A stretch of 64,000 bases of DNA. Origin: Streptomyces humidus (GTDB taxonomy: Bacteria; Actinomycetota; Actinomycetes; Streptomycetales; Streptomycetaceae). Position numbers and translations under genes: made by a program. Shown here piece after piece: positions 25,869 through 33,897 of this stretch (its first letter is position 1; each line of letters opens with the position of its first letter). The notes under the pieces are model-generated. The model had not been told where the DNA came from and ran no database searches. It saw only the letters and a list, made by a program, of their open reading frames with translations. The DNA lies in assembly GCF_014649655.1 (NCBI RefSeq), contig NZ_BMTL01000001.1:248001-312000 (forward strand), read 5' to 3'.

Positions 25869-27248
25869 CTACGAGAAGAGCCGCCGCCAGGTCTCCGGGC
25901 CGGGGTAGCCGTCGGCCGCGCCGCCGCGCCAGCCCTGGGCCCGCTGGAAGGCCTCGACTCCTCGCCGGTCGGCCTCGCCCCAGCGCGGTCCGGGACCTGT
26001 GGCGTAGAACCTGGCGAACCCCTTCTTCACCAGCTGCCTTCCCAACTGCGTGACGTGCGCGCTCCGCGCCCCGGGCCGGAACACGGCCCGGCCCGGATAC
26101 GGAGGCACCCGCGGCGCCGGAGGAACGGCGGGCGCCCCGGCCGCACCGGACCCGGCGTCCGTGGCCGGCGGGGCTCCGATGTTCCTGCCCGTTCCGGTGA
26201 TCAGCAGCGACCAGGTCCTCGGGCCGGGCCGGCCGTCGGCGTCGGCCCCGCTCCAGCCCTGCGCCCGCTGGAAGGCCCGGGTGGCCCCGCCGTCGGCCGC
26301 CGACCAGCGGGGGCCGGGGCCCGAGCGGTAGAAGCGCCCGGCGCCGCGCTCGACGAGGAGCCGGCCGAGGAGGGTGACGTAGGAGTTGTTCGCGCCGGGC
26401 CCGAAGACCGCCCGCCCCGGGAACGACGTCGCCGAGACGCTTCCGCCGACGGGCCTGTTCGCGCCCGCGGCACCGGCGACGATCACGCCGGCGTCGCCCG
26501 GCGCGGGTGAGGTGAGCCCTTTGTAGCGATAGGGGACGTAGCGGTCGGAATGGCTCCAGTAGGCGTACGGGGTGGCCTGGCGGCGCGTGATCGGACGGGT
26601 CTGCTCGTAGACGAAGTAGTAGCTGTGCGTGTAGTCCGTCCAGCCGCCGAAAACGACTACGTGCGACCCTTTCTCGGGGTCGGCCTTGTTATGGAAAAGC
26701 AGAATGTCACCGGGCTGGAGCTCCTCTTTGGCAATCCTCGTCCCGAACCGGTCGAGGCTGCCCGTCCACTCGTTCCCCGGCAGGTGCCAGGCCATGGAGA
26801 CGAAGCCCGAGCAGTCCTGCCGGTAACCGTCATGCCAGAAGGCGCTCATGCTGTACGGGACCTGGGCCGAAACCCACAGTTTGGCCCGTCGGATGATGTC
26901 CGCCCGGGTCGTCGGAGGGGTTGCGACCGGCCCCGTCGGCACGCCGGGACGCGCCGGCTGCCCGGCAGGTCCGTGCAGCGGCGCCTTGCGTCCCTGCGGG
27001 GTGGTGGGTTCGTCACCTGCGGGAACGCCGGGTCGGTCGGGCGCCTGCTGGGCGGCGACGGCGGGCGCCGCCTGAGCGGCGCCGAGCGCGGCGGCCGTCG
27101 CTGTGGCGACGACCAGGGCGCGGTGGGCGGACGGGTGGCCGCCGGACGGAGCGGGCGAGAAAAGGTGGCTCGCCCGCCGCCGCGCTGCGCATCCGGGGCA
27201 GTCGCAGTCGCTCTCGGGATCGAATTCCTCGAATACCGGAGCCTCCAT
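25869..27248 (-). CDS. Secreted NlpC/P60 peptidoglycan hydrolase with two peptidoglycan-binding repeats
   Basis: A 459-residue protein. The cytoplasmic N-terminus carries a DCDCPGC cluster (residues 14-20), then a hydrophobic segment rich in Ala (VVATATAAALGAAQAAPAVA). The catalytic domain (about 115-260) has QDCSGFVSMAWHL with the nucleophilic Cys near 144, LQPGDILLFHNK, and KGSHVVVFGGW with the catalytic His. Two C-terminal repeats share FPGRAVFGPGANNSYVTLLG or YPGRAVFRPGARSAHVTQLG, FYRSGPGPRW and FQRAQGW blocks, so they bind cell wall. GAGGGGA precedes ATG 27248. It is likely a cell-wall endopeptidase. The CxCxxC before the signal is unusual. Confidence 0.85.
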   Translation of the reverse strand: MEAPVFEEFDPESDCDCPGCAARRRASHLFSPAPSGGHPSAHRALVVATATAAALGAAQAAPAVAAQQAPDRPGVPAGDEPTTPQGRKAPLHGPAGQPARPGVPTGPVATPPTTRADIIRRAKLWVSAQVPYSMSAFWHDGYRQDCSGFVSMAWHLPGNEWTGSLDRFGTRIAKEELQPGDILLFHNKADPEKGSHVVVFGGWTDYTHSYYFVYEQTRPITRRQATPYAYWSHSDRYVPYRYKGLTSPAPGDAGVIVAGAAGANRPVGGSVSATSFPGRAVFGPGANNSYVTLLGRLLVERGAGRFYRSGPGPRWSAADGGATRAFQRAQGWSGADADGRPGPRTWSLLITGTGRNIGAPPATDAGSGAAGAPAVPPAPRVPPYPGRAVFRPGARSAHVTQLGRQLVKKGFARFYATGPGPRWGEADRRGVEAFQRAQGWRGGAADGYPGPETWRRLFS

Positions 27249-27480
27249 GCGATTCCCCTCACACTGCAGCTGAGAATGTCCGCGACTGCGCACGCTCGCA
27301 GTTTCTCAACTGTCCTCCCGACGCGCATGCTGACGGTCCGAATGATGTACGCGCGACCCGCCCGGCCCAATGACGCCGCCCGTCGCCCGCCGCCCGCCGC
27401 CCGCCGCCCGGGGCGCGGGGCGCGGGGCGCGGGTGGTTCTGGGCACACTCACAGGTCCTGTAGAGTTGTGCCGTCAGCAG

Positions 27481-27554
27481 GCGCCGCTAGCTCAGTTGGT
27501 TAGAGCAGCTGACTCTTAATCAGCGGGTCCGGGGTTCGAGTCCCTGGCGGCGCA
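27481..27554 (+). tRNA. tRNA-Lys (anticodon CTT), copy 3
   Basis: The third 74-base copy, identical to those at 9295 and 21963. A TTCTGG hexamer and TAGAGT hexamer separated by 18 bases just upstream could be its promoter. The immediate upstream bases (GTCAGCAG) are shared with copy 1. Confidence 0.97.
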
Positions 27555-27561
27555 CGGACAT

Positions 27562-27593
27562 CGAAGGCCTCTCGCGAGAGCGAGGGGCCTTCG
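27562..27593 (+). terminator. Hairpin terminator after tRNA-Lys copy 3
   Basis: CGAAGGCC-t-CTCGC pairs with GCGAG-g-GGCCTTCG around a GAGA tetraloop, eight bases after the tRNA. The sequence family is the same as in the hairpins of the other two copies, suggesting the tRNA cassettes arose by duplication. Confidence 0.8.
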
Positions 27594-27641
27594 TTCGTGT
27601 CCCACGTTCGGCGTCCAGCCCGAGCGGCGGCAACGTCCGGG

Positions 27642-28415
27642 TCAGTCCGTCCCGGGTCGTCGGCGCAGTCCACGCAACACGACGACGGCCGCGGCGACGC
27701 CCACGAGCACCAGACCGACGACCGCCTGCGCCTTGCCGGGACCTCCGCCGTCCACGCGCACCTCCTCGGCGGAGGCCGGAGCAGCGGCCCCGCCCCCGCC
27801 CGCACGCACCGGGGCGACGGGAGACGCGGAAACGGCGGCAGTGGCAGTGGCAGAGGGAGCCGGAGAGAGGGGAGAGCGGGGAGAACGGGGAGCGGAGGGA
27901 GAGGGAGGCGAGGGGGGAACCACGGGATCGGCGGGCGCGGTCCCGGCGGTGGGGGCAACGGGAGCGGACGGATCGTCCGCGGTCGCGGTCGCGGACGCGT
28001 TCTGGGACGCCGGTTCCGGGACCTCGATCCGGCCCTTCGCCCGAGCGCCGGCGCAGGTGATCCGCACGTCGTAGCCGCCCGCCGCGAGCGAGGAGCGGAC
28101 CCGGGTGTCGCCGACGAGCGCGCCGCCCGCGCGGTCCGTGACGACCAGGCGGGCGTCCGCGACGAAGGCGGCCGAAGCCGCGGTGGCCGTCCTGCCGCCG
28201 CAGCCGGTGACCTTCAGCGTGATCTCGGTTCCCGGCGACGGCCTGGCCGGTGTGACGGTCACACCGCCCCCGCCGCCCCCGACGCCCCCCACGGCGCGGC
28301 CGCCCTCGGCCCGGCCGCCTCCACCGCCGCCGCCGTCCGAGGCGTACGCCGTGGGGAGGAGCACCGCGACGACGACCGCGACGCCCGCACAGACAGTGAT
28401 CTTCAGGGAACCCAT
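27642..28415 (-). CDS. Secreted, C-terminally membrane-anchored hypothetical protein
   Basis: A 257-residue surface protein. A signal peptide (TVCAGVAVVVAVLLPTAYA) is followed by a Gly-rich stretch, then a small beta domain with three to four cysteines (LKVTGCGGRTATAASAAFVA; YDVRITCAGARAKGRIEV). A long Pro/Ser/Ala linker leads to a C-terminal helix (VVGLVLVGVAAAVVVL) and an Arg tail. No LAxTG motif precedes the helix, so it is probably a plain membrane anchor. GGAGG lies six bases before ATG 28415. It is downstream of the HAD gene on the same strand. Function unknown. Confidence 0.75.
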   Translation of the reverse strand: MGSLKITVCAGVAVVVAVLLPTAYASDGGGGGGGRAEGGRAVGGVGGGGGGVTVTPARPSPGTEITLKVTGCGGRTATAASAAFVADARLVVTDRAGGALVGDTRVRSSLAAGGYDVRITCAGARAKGRIEVPEPASQNASATATADDPSAPVAPTAGTAPADPVVPPSPPSPSAPRSPRSPLSPAPSATATAAVSASPVAPVRAGGGGAAAPASAEEVRVDGGGPGKAQAVVGLVLVGVAAAVVVLRGLRRRPGTD

Positions 28416-28519
28416 CGTGAACCTCCAGCTCTCTGGAGACTCCCCCGCCGGGACCGCGGGCGCATCCTCCGGCGGGGTGCCGTTGCTCCGTGCGTGCGCG
28501 GTCCGCGCCGCTACGGGTT

Positions 28520-29299
28520 TCAGATCCGGTCGACGAGATCCGCGATCGAGTCCACGATCTGCGACGGACGGTACGGGAAGTCCTCGACCTGCTCGGGACG
28601 GGTCAGGCCGGTGAGGACCAGGAAGGTCTGCATCCCGGCCTCCATGCCCGCCAGCACGTCGGTGTCCATACGGTCGCCGATCATCGCGCTCGTCTCGGAG
28701 TGGGCGCCGATGGTGTTCAGTCCGGTGCGCATCATCAGCGGGTTGGGCTTGCCCGCGAAGTACGGGCTCTTGCCGGTGGCCTTGGTGATCAGCGCGGCGA
28801 CCGCCCCGGTGGCCGGCAACGCGCCCTCGGCGGAGGGGCCGGTCTCGTCGGGGTTGGTGCAGATGAAACGGGCGCCGTCGTTGATGAGCCGGACGGCCTT
28901 GGTCATGGCCTCGAACGAGTAGGTCCGGGTCTCGCCGAGGATGACGTAGTCGGGCTCGTGGTCGGTGAGGATGTAGCCGATGTCGTGCAGCGCGGTGGTC
29001 AGGCCCGCCTCGCCGATGACGTACGCCGTGCCCTCGGGCCGCTGGTCGTCCAGGAACTGGGCGGTGGCCATCGCGGAGGTCCAGATGTTCTCGGTCGGCA
29101 CGTCGAGACCCATCCGCCGCAGACGGGCGTGCAGGTCGCGCGGGGTGTAGATCGAGTTGTTGGTGAGGACCAGGAACGGCTTTCCGGACTCGCGCAGTCT
29201 CTTCAGGAAGGCGTCGGCGCCGGGGATCGGTACGCCCTCGTGGATGAGCACACCGTCCATGTCGGTGAGCCACGACTCGATGGGCCTGCGGTCTGCCAT
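28520..29299 (-). CDS. HAD-IIA family phosphatase (NagD-like)
   Basis: A 259-residue haloacid dehalogenase-type phosphatase. Motif I is WLTDMDGVLIHEG (Asp13 nucleophile and Asp15), motif II LVLTNNSIYTPRDL (Thr/Asn, about residue 45), and motif III and IV MMRTGLNTIGAH and MIGDRMDTDVLAGMEAGM (about 205-222). The capping domain lies between, as in subclass IIA (NagD, p-nitrophenyl phosphatase type). It would hydrolyse small phosphomonoesters such as nucleotides or sugar phosphates. Confidence 0.9.
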   Translation of the reverse strand: MADRRPIESWLTDMDGVLIHEGVPIPGADAFLKRLRESGKPFLVLTNNSIYTPRDLHARLRRMGLDVPTENIWTSAMATAQFLDDQRPEGTAYVIGEAGLTTALHDIGYILTDHEPDYVILGETRTYSFEAMTKAVRLINDGARFICTNPDETGPSAEGALPATGAVAALITKATGKSPYFAGKPNPLMMRTGLNTIGAHSETSAMIGDRMDTDVLAGMEAGMQTFLVLTGLTRPEQVEDFPYRPSQIVDSIADLVDRI

Positions 29300-29511
29300 G
29301 TGCGGGGTCTCCCTGCCGTACGCGAGCACGCGGTTGCGGCGCGTGCATGCGGTCACGCGGTCGCTGCGTGCGCCCCAGCCTAGTCACAGGCCCGATCTTG
29401 AGGGAATGGCCGGTTCCGGACCGTCCATTGGCTGGGACGCGACCTGGGGCCGCGACCGGGAGGAGGCCGGAAACCGGCCGGGAAGCAGCCGGGGGCGGTG
29501 ACCGGCGTGGT

Positions 29512-30501
29512 TCAGCGGCGTCGGCGGGCCAGCAGCAGGGCCGCACCGCCGGCGAGGAGGCAGCCGGCGGCCGTGATGAGCACCGGGGGCGAGGTGAGGC
29601 CGGTGCGCGCGAGTTCCTCGGCCTCGTCGGCGAGGGAGGGGCGACCGGAGTCGGAGGCGGAGGCGTCGGGGCGGGGGGCGGGGGCCGTCGCGGCGCCGGT
29701 GGTGGGACCGCCCGTGGGATCGCCCGTGGTGCCGGTCGTGGGACCGGTCGTCGCCCTGGCTGTCCCCTCGGCCTTGGTCCCGGTCGTGGCCCCGGTTGTC
29801 GCCCCGGCCGTGGGGTCGGTCGTCGTCCCGGCGGTGGGGTCGGTCGTCGTCCCGGCGGTGGGGTCGGTGGTCGTCCCGGCGGTGGGGTCGGTCGTGGGGT
29901 CGGTCGTGGCCGGGTCGGAGTCTGCCGCCTCGACGGAGAAACGGTAGTCGTTCGACTGGCCGACCCAGTCGCCGTCGTCGCCGTGCCGCTGGACGACCGC
30001 CGCGTTGGCGGTGACGGCGTTGGCCGCGGCGTCCGGGGCGAGGGCGAGCCGCAGCTTGACGGTGAGGGTCCGGCCGGGGCCCACGCTGAACCCGCGGAAG
30101 CCGTCGGACGCGCTGCCGCTGCCGCTGCCGCTGCCGCCGGTGAACGCGCCGACGAGTTCGTCGTCGTCGGTGTGCTCGAAACGGACCGGGTGCGGTCGGC
30201 CGTCGGCGTAGAACTCCAGCCGCGGCTGGGACGGTTTCAGCGTGCGTCCGGCGTCGACCAGGACGACCACCGGGTGGATCGCGGCACAGGTGCGGCGGGT
30301 GGTGTTGGTGAGGTCGAGGTACCAGACGCCGTATCCGCCGCCCGCCCGGTAGGAGTCGGGACCGCCGTGGATGCGGGTGGTGAGCGGGAAGTCACCGGCG
30401 TCGGGGCCGGTGCAGCCCGGCGCGGCTTCCGCGTGTGCGGGCGCGGGGAGAAGGGCGGCGGCCGCGGCGAGGCAGAGGGAGACAGGCGGGCACAGTCGCA
30501 T
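29512..30501 (-). CDS. LAxTG cell-wall-anchored surface protein (class E sortase substrate)
   Basis: A 329-residue secreted protein. The signal peptide (VSLCLAAAAALLPAPAHA) is followed by a beta-rich domain (about residues 25-200). A Thr/Asp/Pro/Gly linker with four TTDPTAGT repeats comes next. The C-terminal sorting signal is ELARTGLTSPPVLITAAGCL, then a hydrophobic stretch and RRRR. LAxTG is the motif used by Streptomyces class E sortases, one of which is encoded 6 kb away. The start is uncertain: ATG 30501 is given, but a start 33 bases upstream is possible. Confidence 0.82.
   Translation of the reverse strand: MRLCPPVSLCLAAAAALLPAPAHAEAAPGCTGPDAGDFPLTTRIHGGPDSYRAGGGYGVWYLDLTNTTRRTCAAIHPVVVLVDAGRTLKPSQPRLEFYADGRPHPVRFEHTDDDELVGAFTGGSGSGSGSASDGFRGFSVGPGRTLTVKLRLALAPDAAANAVTANAAVVQRHGDDGDWVGQSNDYRFSVEAADSDPATTDPTTDPTAGTTTDPTAGTTTDPTAGTTTDPTAGATTGATTGTKAEGTARATTGPTTGTTGDPTGGPTTGAATAPAPRPDASASDSGRPSLADEAEELARTGLTSPPVLITAAGCLLAGGAALLLARRRR
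29809..29903. repeat. 24-bp tandem repeat inside the LAxTG protein gene
   Basis: About four copies of a 24-bp unit (GGTGGGGTCGGTCGTCGTCC plus CGGC) encode the DPTAGTTT linker repeats. Copy number could vary by slippage, changing how far the protein extends from the wall. Confidence 0.8.
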
Positions 30502-30702
30502 GAACACGTGAGCCTGCCGGGCCGTCCGCGACATCCTCCGCAGGCGCACCGCACGGCCGTGCGATTCCCCTCGTTCGGGCGATTTCGGGGCGAGATGAGC
30601 AAGTCGGGCGGATCCGGGTGATCTCGGGTGAGCCGCGGGAACCGGCGGGGCGGCTGCGGGGCCGCCGCTCCGGTCCGCGCCGCTCACCGTGTCATCCGGC
30701 TG

Positions 30703-32001
30703 TCATCCGGCTTCCCGGCCGAAGAGGGGGGCCAGGAGCAGGTGGGCCGCCCCGTGGGCCACGGCGCGCGCGCCGTACGGGGCGAGGCGCACCCGGACGG
30801 CGTCCTCCGGGGAGCCCTCCCGGCGGGCGCGGGCGTGCAGGACGGCCGTCACGCCGTGGAGGAAGGCCTCCGGGGCGGCCGCGATCGCGCGCCCGCCCAG
30901 CAGCACGGCGTCGATGTCGAGCAGCCCGGCCAGGTTCGCCGCGCCGACGCCGAGGACGCGCGCCGCCTCTCCGACGTCGCCCCGGCCGAGGGCGGCGAGG
31001 CACAGCGCCTCGATGCAGCCCCGGTTGCCGCACGAGCAGGGCGGGCCGTCCAGCTGGACGACCTGGTGTCCGAACTCGCCCGCGCCGGTGCGCGCCCCGC
31101 GGTGCAGGGTCCCGCCGATGACCAGGCCTGCGCCGAGGCCGGTGCCCAGATGGAGGCAGGCGAAGGAGCCGCGCTCGCCGCCGACGGCGAGGCCGAGCGC
31201 GGCCGCGTTGGTGTCCTTGTCGACGACCACCGGCGCCCCGAGCCGTTCCGCCAGCACGTCGCGCAACGGGAAACCGTCCCACTCGGGGAAGCCGGTGACC
31301 CGGTGCAGCACCCCACTGGCGTGGTCGAGGGGGCCGGGAAGGGCCACCCCGACACCGAGAAGAGCCGGGACGACGGCAAGCGGGGCCGACGCGGCAGCAG
31401 AGGGAGCCGTCGCCACGGGGGCGCGGGCGACGGCTGAGCCGGAGGCGGCAGGGCCGCGGCCCGTGTCAGGGGTGAGGGCGGCAGGGCTACGGCCGGCGAC
31501 GGAGGCGACGGGACTGCGGCCGGTGTCGGCGGTGCCGGCGGGAGGGGCGGAGGGGGCGGGAGGGGCGGCGGCGGACGGGGTGCCGGCGAGGACCTGGGTC
31601 ACCTCCCGGACCACCGCCTCCAGCACCGTCTCCGCTCCCGCGCCCAGCGACAGCGGCACGCATCGCTCCCTCACCGCCCGCCCGTCGAGTTCGGCCAGCA
31701 CGACCCGCAGTTCGTCCCGGTCGAGGTGGACCCCGACCGCGTGGCCGGCCTCCGGCACCAGCCGCAGCACCGTGCGCGGCTTGCCGCCGGTGGACGCGCG
31801 GTGTCCCGCCTCCGCCGCCAGCCCCTCCTGCCGCAGCCGGGCGGTGATCTTGCTGACCGCCTGCGGGGTGAGCCCGGTGCGCTCGGCCAGTTCCAGCCGG
31901 CTGATGCCGTCCGGTCCCGCCGTCCGCAGCAGGTCGAGCACGAGCGCGGTGTTGTGGCTGCGCAGGCCCAGGAGGTTGACGCCTCCGTCCGTCCGGTTCA
32001 C
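30703..32001 (-). CDS. ROK-family transcriptional regulator
   Basis: A 432-residue regulator. The winged helix (about residues 8-65) is LGLRSHNTALVLDLLRTAGPDGISR, then LTPQAVSKITARLRQ. The ROK kinase-like domain has DKDTNAAALG, HLGTGLGAGLVI and the zinc motif CSCGNRGCIEALC (about 315-327). A roughly 65-residue Ala/Pro/Gly-rich insertion with repeated GRSPVAS / GRSPAAL / GRGPAAS elements interrupts the domain just before GVGVALPGPL, which is unusual. GTG 32001 has GGAG seven bases upstream. It is divergent from the oxidoreductase gene, with a strong palindrome between them, suggesting local and self control by a sugar-type ligand. Confidence 0.88.
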   Translation of the reverse strand: MNRTDGGVNLLGLRSHNTALVLDLLRTAGPDGISRLELAERTGLTPQAVSKITARLRQEGLAAEAGHRASTGGKPRTVLRLVPEAGHAVGVHLDRDELRVVLAELDGRAVRERCVPLSLGAGAETVLEAVVREVTQVLAGTPSAAAPPAPSAPPAGTADTGRSPVASVAGRSPAALTPDTGRGPAASGSAVARAPVATAPSAAASAPLAVVPALLGVGVALPGPLDHASGVLHRVTGFPEWDGFPLRDVLAERLGAPVVVDKDTNAAALGLAVGGERGSFACLHLGTGLGAGLVIGGTLHRGARTGAGEFGHQVVQLDGPPCSCGNRGCIEALCLAALGRGDVGEAARVLGVGAANLAGLLDIDAVLLGGRAIAAAPEAFLHGVTAVLHARARREGSPEDAVRVRLAPYGARAVAHGAAHLLLAPLFGREAG

Positions 32002-32051
32002 TGCCGGTCTCCGTCCGTCCCGTTCACGGCCCCATTCTCCCCCGTGCTTGC

Positions 32052-32076
32052 ACTTTGGCAACAGCGTTGCGAAAGT
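32052..32076. promoter_or_regulatory. 25-bp inverted repeat, probable ROK operator
   Basis: ACTTTGGCAAC, then AGC, then GTTGCGAAAGT: 11-bp arms pair with only one mismatch, in the 82-base divergent gap between the ROK regulator and the Gfo/Idh/MocA gene. It lies only 8 bases before the oxidoreductase start, where a bound repressor would block transcription. ROK repressors typically bind A/T-edged palindromes of this form. Confidence 0.7.
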
Positions 32077-32083
32077 GGGGCCC

Positions 32084-33157
32084 ATGACAGGTACTCCTCT
32101 CCGTGTGGGTCTGATCGGTTACGGCCTCGCCGGCTCCGTCTTCCACGCCCCGCTGATCGCCGCCACCGAGGGCCTCGTCCTCGACACGGTGGTCACCTCG
32201 AACCCCGGGCGGCAGGAGCAGGCTCGCGCCGGGTTCCCGGACGTACGGGTCGCCGTCGCCGCCGACGACCTCCTCGCGCGCGCCGACGAGCTGGACCTGG
32301 TCGTCATCGCGTCGCCCAACAGGACGCACGTCCCGCTCGCGGCCGCCGCGCTGAAGGCCGGCCTGCCGGTCGTCGTCGACAAGCCGGTCGCGGGGACGGC
32401 GGCCGAGGCCCGCGCTCTGGCCGCCCTCGCCGAGGAGCGCGGGCTGCTCCTCTCCGTCTTCCAGAACCGGCGTTGGGACAACGACTTCCTGACTCTCCGC
32501 AAGCTGCTGGCCGAGGGCGAGCTGGGCGAGGTGTGGCGGTTCGAGTCCCGGTTCGAGCGGTGGCGGCCGCTGCCGAAGGGCGGCTGGCGGGAGTCCGGCG
32601 ACCCCGCAGAGATCGGAGGTCTGCTCTACGATCTCGGCAGTCACGTCGTCGACCAGGCGCTGGTTCTCTTCGGCCCGGCGCTCTCCGTGTACGCGGAGGC
32701 CGACGTCCGCAGGCCCGGCGCGGAGACCGACGACGACACCTTCATCGCGCTGACCCACGCGAACGGCGTCCGCTCCCACCTCCATGTCTCGGCGACGGCC
32801 GCCCAACTGGGCCCGCGTTTCCGGGTGCTGGGCTCGAAGGCGGGCTATGTGAAGTACGGCCTCGACCCGCAGGAGGCGGCGCTGCGGGAGGGCGAGCGGC
32901 CCGGCACGACGGCGCACTGGGGCACGGAACCGGAGGAGCTGTGGGGCCGGGTGGGCGCCGGGGAGTCCCCGCTGACCGGCGGCGGACGACCCGAACGGAC
33001 CCTCCCGGGCGACTACCCGGCCTACTACGCTGCGGTGGCCAAGGCACTGACCGACGGCGGTCCCAACCCGGTGACCGCCGTCGAGGCGGCCGCCGCCCTC
33101 GACGTCCTGGAGGCGGCCCGCCGTTCGGCACGAGACAAGGTGGCGGTGACGCTGTAA
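32084..33157 (+). CDS. Gfo/Idh/MocA family oxidoreductase
   Basis: A 357-residue NAD(P)-dependent dehydrogenase. The Rossmann motif is RVGLIGYGLAGSVFHAPLI (residues 7-25) and the conserved VDKPVAGTAAEA (about 97) carries the catalytic-region Lys-Pro. GGLLYDLGSHVVDQAL (about 185) includes the active-site Asp-x3-His. The substrate is probably a sugar or inositol derivative. The stop codon shares a base with the next start (TAATG), so both proteins are made together. It is under the ROK-type palindrome. Confidence 0.9.
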   Translation: MTGTPLRVGLIGYGLAGSVFHAPLIAATEGLVLDTVVTSNPGRQEQARAGFPDVRVAVAADDLLARADELDLVVIASPNRTHVPLAAAALKAGLPVVVDKPVAGTAAEARALAALAEERGLLLSVFQNRRWDNDFLTLRKLLAEGELGEVWRFESRFERWRPLPKGGWRESGDPAEIGGLLYDLGSHVVDQALVLFGPALSVYAEADVRRPGAETDDDTFIALTHANGVRSHLHVSATAAQLGPRFRVLGSKAGYVKYGLDPQEAALREGERPGTTAHWGTEPEELWGRVGAGESPLTGGGRPERTLPGDYPAYYAAVAKALTDGGPNPVTAVEAAAALDVLEAARRSARDKVAVTL

Positions 33158-33663
33158 TGGGCACCCACGAGATCACCCCGAAGTTCACCCCGGAGATCAC
33201 CCCGAGCCTGGAGGAGCTTCAGGCGCAGGAACGGCGTCTGGTCTTCCGTCAGTTCACCCATGACGACGCGTGGGCGCTCGGCTCGCTCCTGGTGGAGCTG
33301 GCCCGCGAGCGCCAGGCGCCGGTCGCCGTCGACATCCACCGCTCCGGCCAGCAGCTCTTCCACGCGGCGCTGCCCGGCTCGGCCCCCGACAACGACGCCT
33401 GGATCGCCCGCAAGCGCCGGGTGGTCGAGCGCTTCGGCGCCTCCTCCTACCTGATCGGGACCCGCTACCGCGCCAGGGGCACGACGTTCGAGGACTCCTC
33501 CCGCCTGGACCCGGACGAGTACGCGGCCCACGGCGGCTCCTTCCCGATCAACGTGGCGGGCGTGGGCGTGATCGGCGCGGTGACGGTCTCGGGGCTGCCC
33601 CAGCTCGAGGACCACCGGTTCGTGGTGGAGGCGCTGGAACTGTTCCTGGAGAAGGAGCTGTAG
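33157..33663 (+). CDS. Heme-degrading-domain / UPF0303 family protein
   Basis: A 168-residue protein of the PF03928 (HbpS-like, UPF0303) group. After a ThrPro-rich start, the core runs from EELQAQERRLVFRQF through ALGSLLVELARERQAPVAVDI and FHAALPGSAPDNDAWIARK to GGSFPINVAGVGVIGAVTVSGLPQLEDHRFVVEALE. The family binds small ligands or heme, and biochemical function is unclear for most members. It is translationally coupled to the oxidoreductase, suggesting use of the same substrate. Confidence 0.85.
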   Translation: MGTHEITPKFTPEITPSLEELQAQERRLVFRQFTHDDAWALGSLLVELARERQAPVAVDIHRSGQQLFHAALPGSAPDNDAWIARKRRVVERFGASSYLIGTRYRARGTTFEDSSRLDPDEYAAHGGSFPINVAGVGVIGAVTVSGLPQLEDHRFVVEALELFLEKEL

Positions 33664-33897
33664 GCCCCCAGACACAGGTCCCCGGGGCACCCCGCAGGTC
33701 TCCGGGGCGGGCCCGCCGATCGGCGCCCCACCTCGGGGGCCCACCTCCGTGACCCCTCAGGGCCGCCCCTGCGGGCCGTCCCGCAGTGGTGCGCCGCAGT
33801 GGCGCCCTGAGGTGCGCGGGGAGCCGCGCCACCGGCCACGAACGACCTGCGGCCGACCGGCGGCCGGCCGGCGGTCCCCCGCGCGCCCGGCGGAGCG

